From assembly GCF_011045195.1 (NCBI RefSeq), contig NZ_CP049199.1, positions 3,951,501 to 4,015,500 on the forward strand: a DNA stretch of 64,000 nucleotides. Reading direction: 5' to 3'. The stretch's first letter is position 1. The number at the start of each line of letters is the position of its first letter. The notes beneath the pieces were generated by a model. It did not search any database. It was given only the letters and a program-made list of their open reading frames with translations, and was not told the origin of the DNA. The translations under genes were made by a program, and so were the position numbers. This DNA comes from Caulobacter soli (GTDB lineage Bacteria; Pseudomonadota; Alphaproteobacteria; Caulobacterales; Caulobacteraceae). Shown here piece after piece: positions 61,873-64,000 of this stretch.

Positions 61873-62337
61873 TCAACCCAGTCGAGCGATCTCGGCCTCG
61901 AAGGCTTCGTCGCTAATGTCCGCGCGGGCCACCAGCAGGCTGCAGTCGATGCTGTCGACGATGTAGCCGGCGCCGGTCCACCAGCGTTCGAGGAAGCTGC
62001 GCTTGCGATGTCCGACAACCACCAGGTCGGCCTTCACCTCGCGGGCGAAGTCGCTGATCTGCTGCGCGGGATCGCCCCGCACCAACCGGCCGACCGGCTT
62101 GAAGCCCAGCTGCTCCAGCTTGGCCAAGCCGTCCTTGAGGATCGCGCGGTGGGTTTCCAGGTGCATGTCGGTCACGCCCGCCTGGAAACCCTCGACCAGC
62201 GACACGCCGGAACTGTCGGCCACCACCGACAGCAGGAAGACCTCGGCGCCGCAGCGCTTGGCCAGCAGCGCGCCTTCGCGCAGCGTCGAGCGCCCGGCCA
62301 CGGTGCTGTCGAAGGCCAGAACTATCCGCCGGTACAT
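61873..62337 (-). CDS. Universal-stress-protein-family protein
   Basis: A 154-residue UspA-like Rossmann-fold protein (YRRIVLAFDSTVAGRSTLREGALLAKRCGAEVFLLSVV). The ATP-binding signature G-x2-G-x9-G(S/T) is not clear: the region reads VVGHRKRSFLERWWTGAGYIV, so it may not bind ATP. ATG 62337 has GGGAGAG close upstream; the earlier in-frame starts are rejected. It is divergent from the mmsA-like gene, with a candidate operator between. Confidence 0.8.
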   Translation of the reverse strand: MYRRIVLAFDSTVAGRSTLREGALLAKRCGAEVFLLSVVADSSGVSLVEGFQAGVTDMHLETHRAILKDGLAKLEQLGFKPVGRLVRGDPAQQISDFAREVKADLVVVGHRKRSFLERWWTGAGYIVDSIDCSLLVARADISDEAFEAEIARLG

Positions 62338-62438
62338 GGTCTCTCCCAAACGGCGCGATTGGCGCCTGCAGGGGATCGCCGTTTCTTGGACCGATCACGC
62401 CATTTCGGTCGGCGACCACGCAAGGGCGCGGGGGCAAC

Positions 62439-62454
62439 TATCGCACCCGCGATG
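62439..62454. promoter_or_regulatory. Candidate operator, TATCGC-ACCC-GCGATG
   Basis: Near-perfect copy of the recurring palindrome between the universal-stress gene (start 62337) and the mmsA-like gene (start 62556), about 100 bp from each start. Confidence 0.5.
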
Positions 62455-62555
62455 ACCGCCGTCCCGCTATGGGAAGTTCCCTTGGCCTTTGCATAATTGG
62501 CCGCCCTCTCGCGCAGTCGTCGCACGGGTTGTTCAGAACAAAAGACGAGGACCCA

Positions 62556-64000
62556 GTGCGGGCCATTGACCATTTCATAGCGGGCGCGACCGCGCCCGGC
62601 GCTTCCGGCCGCTACGGCGACGTCTTCAACCCCAACACCGGGGAGGTGCAGGCGCGGGTGCAGCTGGCGACGGACGCGGAGCTGGATCTTGCGGTGCAGG
62701 CCGCGGCGGCCGCGCAGATCGGCTGGGCGGCGACCAATCCCCAGCGCCGGGCGCGGGTGATGTTCGAGTTCAAGCGCCTGATCGAGCGCGACATGAATTC
62801 GCTGGCCGAGATCCTGTCGTCCGAGCACGGCAAGGTCATCGCCGACTCCAAGGGCGACATCCAGCGCGGCCTGGAGGTGATCGAGTTCGCCTGCGGCATC
62901 CCTCACATGCTGAAGGGCGAATATACCGACGGCGCCGGTCCGGGCATCGACGTCTATTCGATGCGCCAGCCCCTGGGCGTGGTCGCCGGCATCACCCCGT
63001 TCAACTTCCCGGCCATGATCCCGATGTGGATGTTCGGCATCGCCGTGGCCGTGGGCAACACCTTCATCCTCAAGCCCTCGGAGAAGGATCCGACCGTGCC
63101 GGTCAAGCTGGCCGAGCTGTTCATGGAGGCCGGAGCCCCGGCGGGCGTGCTCAACGTCGTGCACGGCGACAAGAGCACGGTCGACGCCATCTTGACCCAT
63201 CCGCTGATCAAGGCCGTCAGCTTCGTGGGATCGTCGGACATCGCCCACTACGTCTACCAGACCGGCACGGCCAACGGGAAACGCGTCCAGGCCATGGGCG
63301 GGGCCAAGAACCACGGCATCGTCCTGCCCGACGCCGATCTCGACCAGGTCGTGAAGGACCTCTCCGGCGCGGCCTTCGGCTCGGCCGGCGAGCGCTGCAT
63401 GGCCCTGCCGGTGGTGGTGCCCGTCGGCAAGAAGACCGCCGACGAACTGCGCGAGCGGATGATCGCCGAGATCGACAGCCTGAAGGTGGGGATCTCCACC
63501 GATCCGGCCGCCCACTACGGCCCGGTGGTCAGCGCCCAGCACAGGGCCAAGATCGCCGACTACATCCAGATCGGCGTCGACGAAGGCGCCGAACTGGTGG
63601 TCGACGGCCGCGACTTCAGCCTGCAGGGCTTCGAGAAGGGCTTCTTCATCGGCCCTTCGCTGTTCGACGGCGTCAAGAAGGGCATGAAGACCTACCACGA
63701 GGAGATCTTCGGCCCGGTGCTACAGATGGTCCGCACCGAAAGCTTCGACGAGGCCATCGCCCTGCCCAGCGAGCACCAGTACGGCAACGGCGTGGCGATC
63801 TTCACCCGCAACGGCCGCGCCGCTCGCGAGTTCGCCGCCCGCGTCAATGTCGGCATGGTCGGCATCAACGTGCCCATCCCCGTGCCGGTGGCCTATCACA
63901 GCTTCGGCGGCTGGAAGCGCTCGGGCTTTGGCGACACCAACCAGTACGGCGCCGAGGGCGTGCGCTTCTACACCAAGGTCAAGACCGTCACCGCCCGCTG
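62556..64000 (+). CDS. mmsA: CoA-acylating methylmalonate-semialdehyde dehydrogenase-like protein (3' end cut by window)
   Basis: An ALDH of the MmsA group, which oxidises malonate- or methylmalonate-semialdehyde to acetyl- or propionyl-CoA with release of CO2. The motifs are PFNFPAMIPMWM, GAKNHGIVLPDAD and the nucleophile Cys in FGSAGERCMA. In MmsA enzymes the Glu of ordinary ALDHs is replaced (here GGAKN), which suits the CoA-dependent reaction. GTG 62556 (VRAIDHFIAG) has GAGGACCCA before it. The final codons VKTVTAR are near the normal C-terminus, so only a few residues are missing. Confidence 0.9.
   Translation, partial: MRAIDHFIAGATAPGASGRYGDVFNPNTGEVQARVQLATDAELDLAVQAAAAAQIGWAATNPQRRARVMFEFKRLIERDMNSLAEILSSEHGKVIADSKGDIQRGLEVIEFACGIPHMLKGEYTDGAGPGIDVYSMRQPLGVVAGITPFNFPAMIPMWMFGIAVAVGNTFILKPSEKDPTVPVKLAELFMEAGAPAGVLNVVHGDKSTVDAILTHPLIKAVSFVGSSDIAHYVYQTGTANGKRVQAMGGAKNHGIVLPDADLDQVVKDLSGAAFGSAGERCMALPVVVPVGKKTADELRERMIAEIDSLKVGISTDPAAHYGPVVSAQHRAKIADYIQIGVDEGAELVVDGRDFSLQGFEKGFFIGPSLFDGVKKGMKTYHEEIFGPVLQMVRTESFDEAIALPSEHQYGNGVAIFTRNGRAAREFAARVNVGMVGINVPIPVPVAYHSFGGWKRSGFGDTNQYGAEGVRFYTKVKTVTAR

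Noticed and set aside
1..64000. CRISPR arrays, tRNA or rRNA genes, insertion sequences, phage genes, toxin-antitoxin pairs.
   Set aside because: None was visible: no regular spaced repeats, no transposase or integrase motifs, and no cloverleaf-like sequence noticed by eye.

Overview
This is a GC-rich (roughly two-thirds G+C) chromosomal segment, densely packed in short operons with ATGA or GTGA stop/start overlaps. Codon use, two TonB-dependent receptors, many SDR and CoA-pathway genes and REP-like inverted repeats suggest an alphaproteobacterium of the Caulobacterales/Sphingomonadales type. That placement is inference: no rRNA or marker gene is present. I saw no tRNA, rRNA, CRISPR array, insertion sequence or phage gene.

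Layout. 1-8785: a dihydrodipicolinate-reductase-like enzyme, an MFS exporter, a thiolase with a MarR regulator, a small exported protein, an SDR/CoA-transferase pair and an IclR regulator. 8801-19695: a side-chain-degradation-like block. One arm is P450, DUF35, an SCP2-thiolase-like (Ltp2-type) protein and DUF2889. The divergent arm is a 3Fe-4S-type ferredoxin, an SDR, a fused double acyl-CoA dehydrogenase (FadE34-like layout) and an enoyl-CoA hydratase. An SDR-ALDH-TetR operon converges on it. 19796-27758: a tandem EthD-like protein, a cupin, and an operon of AcuI/YhdH-type reductase, double-hotdog hydratase, acyl-CoA ligase, two SnoaL-fold proteins and an SDR, preceded by a TetR gene. 28013-32933: two TonB-dependent receptors. 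33219-39216: an SDR, then a minus-strand operon that starts with a sulfotransferase and runs through VOC, SDR, SnoaL, zinc-type ADH, TIM-barrel isomerase and VOC genes. 39330-47515: an AraC regulator and a divergent plus-strand operon of SDR, ADH, an alkylsulfatase-like metallo-beta-lactamase protein, cysD, cysNC, cysQ and a SnoaL-fold gene. 47562-64000: CoA transferase, a second hydratase/ligase pair with a divergent IclR, a beta-propeller protein, ALDH, a TPP enzyme, a Rieske oxygenase, a Baeyer-Villiger monooxygenase, a SnoaL-fold protein, a universal stress protein and an mmsA-type dehydrogenase that runs off the end.

Taken together the window looks like a catabolic island for a hydrophobic polycyclic or terpenoid/steroid-like compound: outer-membrane uptake, hydroxylation and Baeyer-Villiger oxidation, CoA activation, beta-oxidation-like and aldolytic shortening. 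Two things stand out. First, a complete PAPS supply and PAP recycling set (CysD, CysNC, CysQ) is co-transcribed with catabolic dehydrogenases and sits beside a sulfotransferase, suggesting dedicated sulfation of a pathway intermediate. Second, a 16-bp palindrome close to TATCGC-N4-GCGATA recurs in at least eleven positions, almost all in promoter regions, which suggests a single local regulon that includes both receptors but not the sulfation operon. The sulfation region carries a different shared motif (GTCGATAGA) beside its AraC gene.
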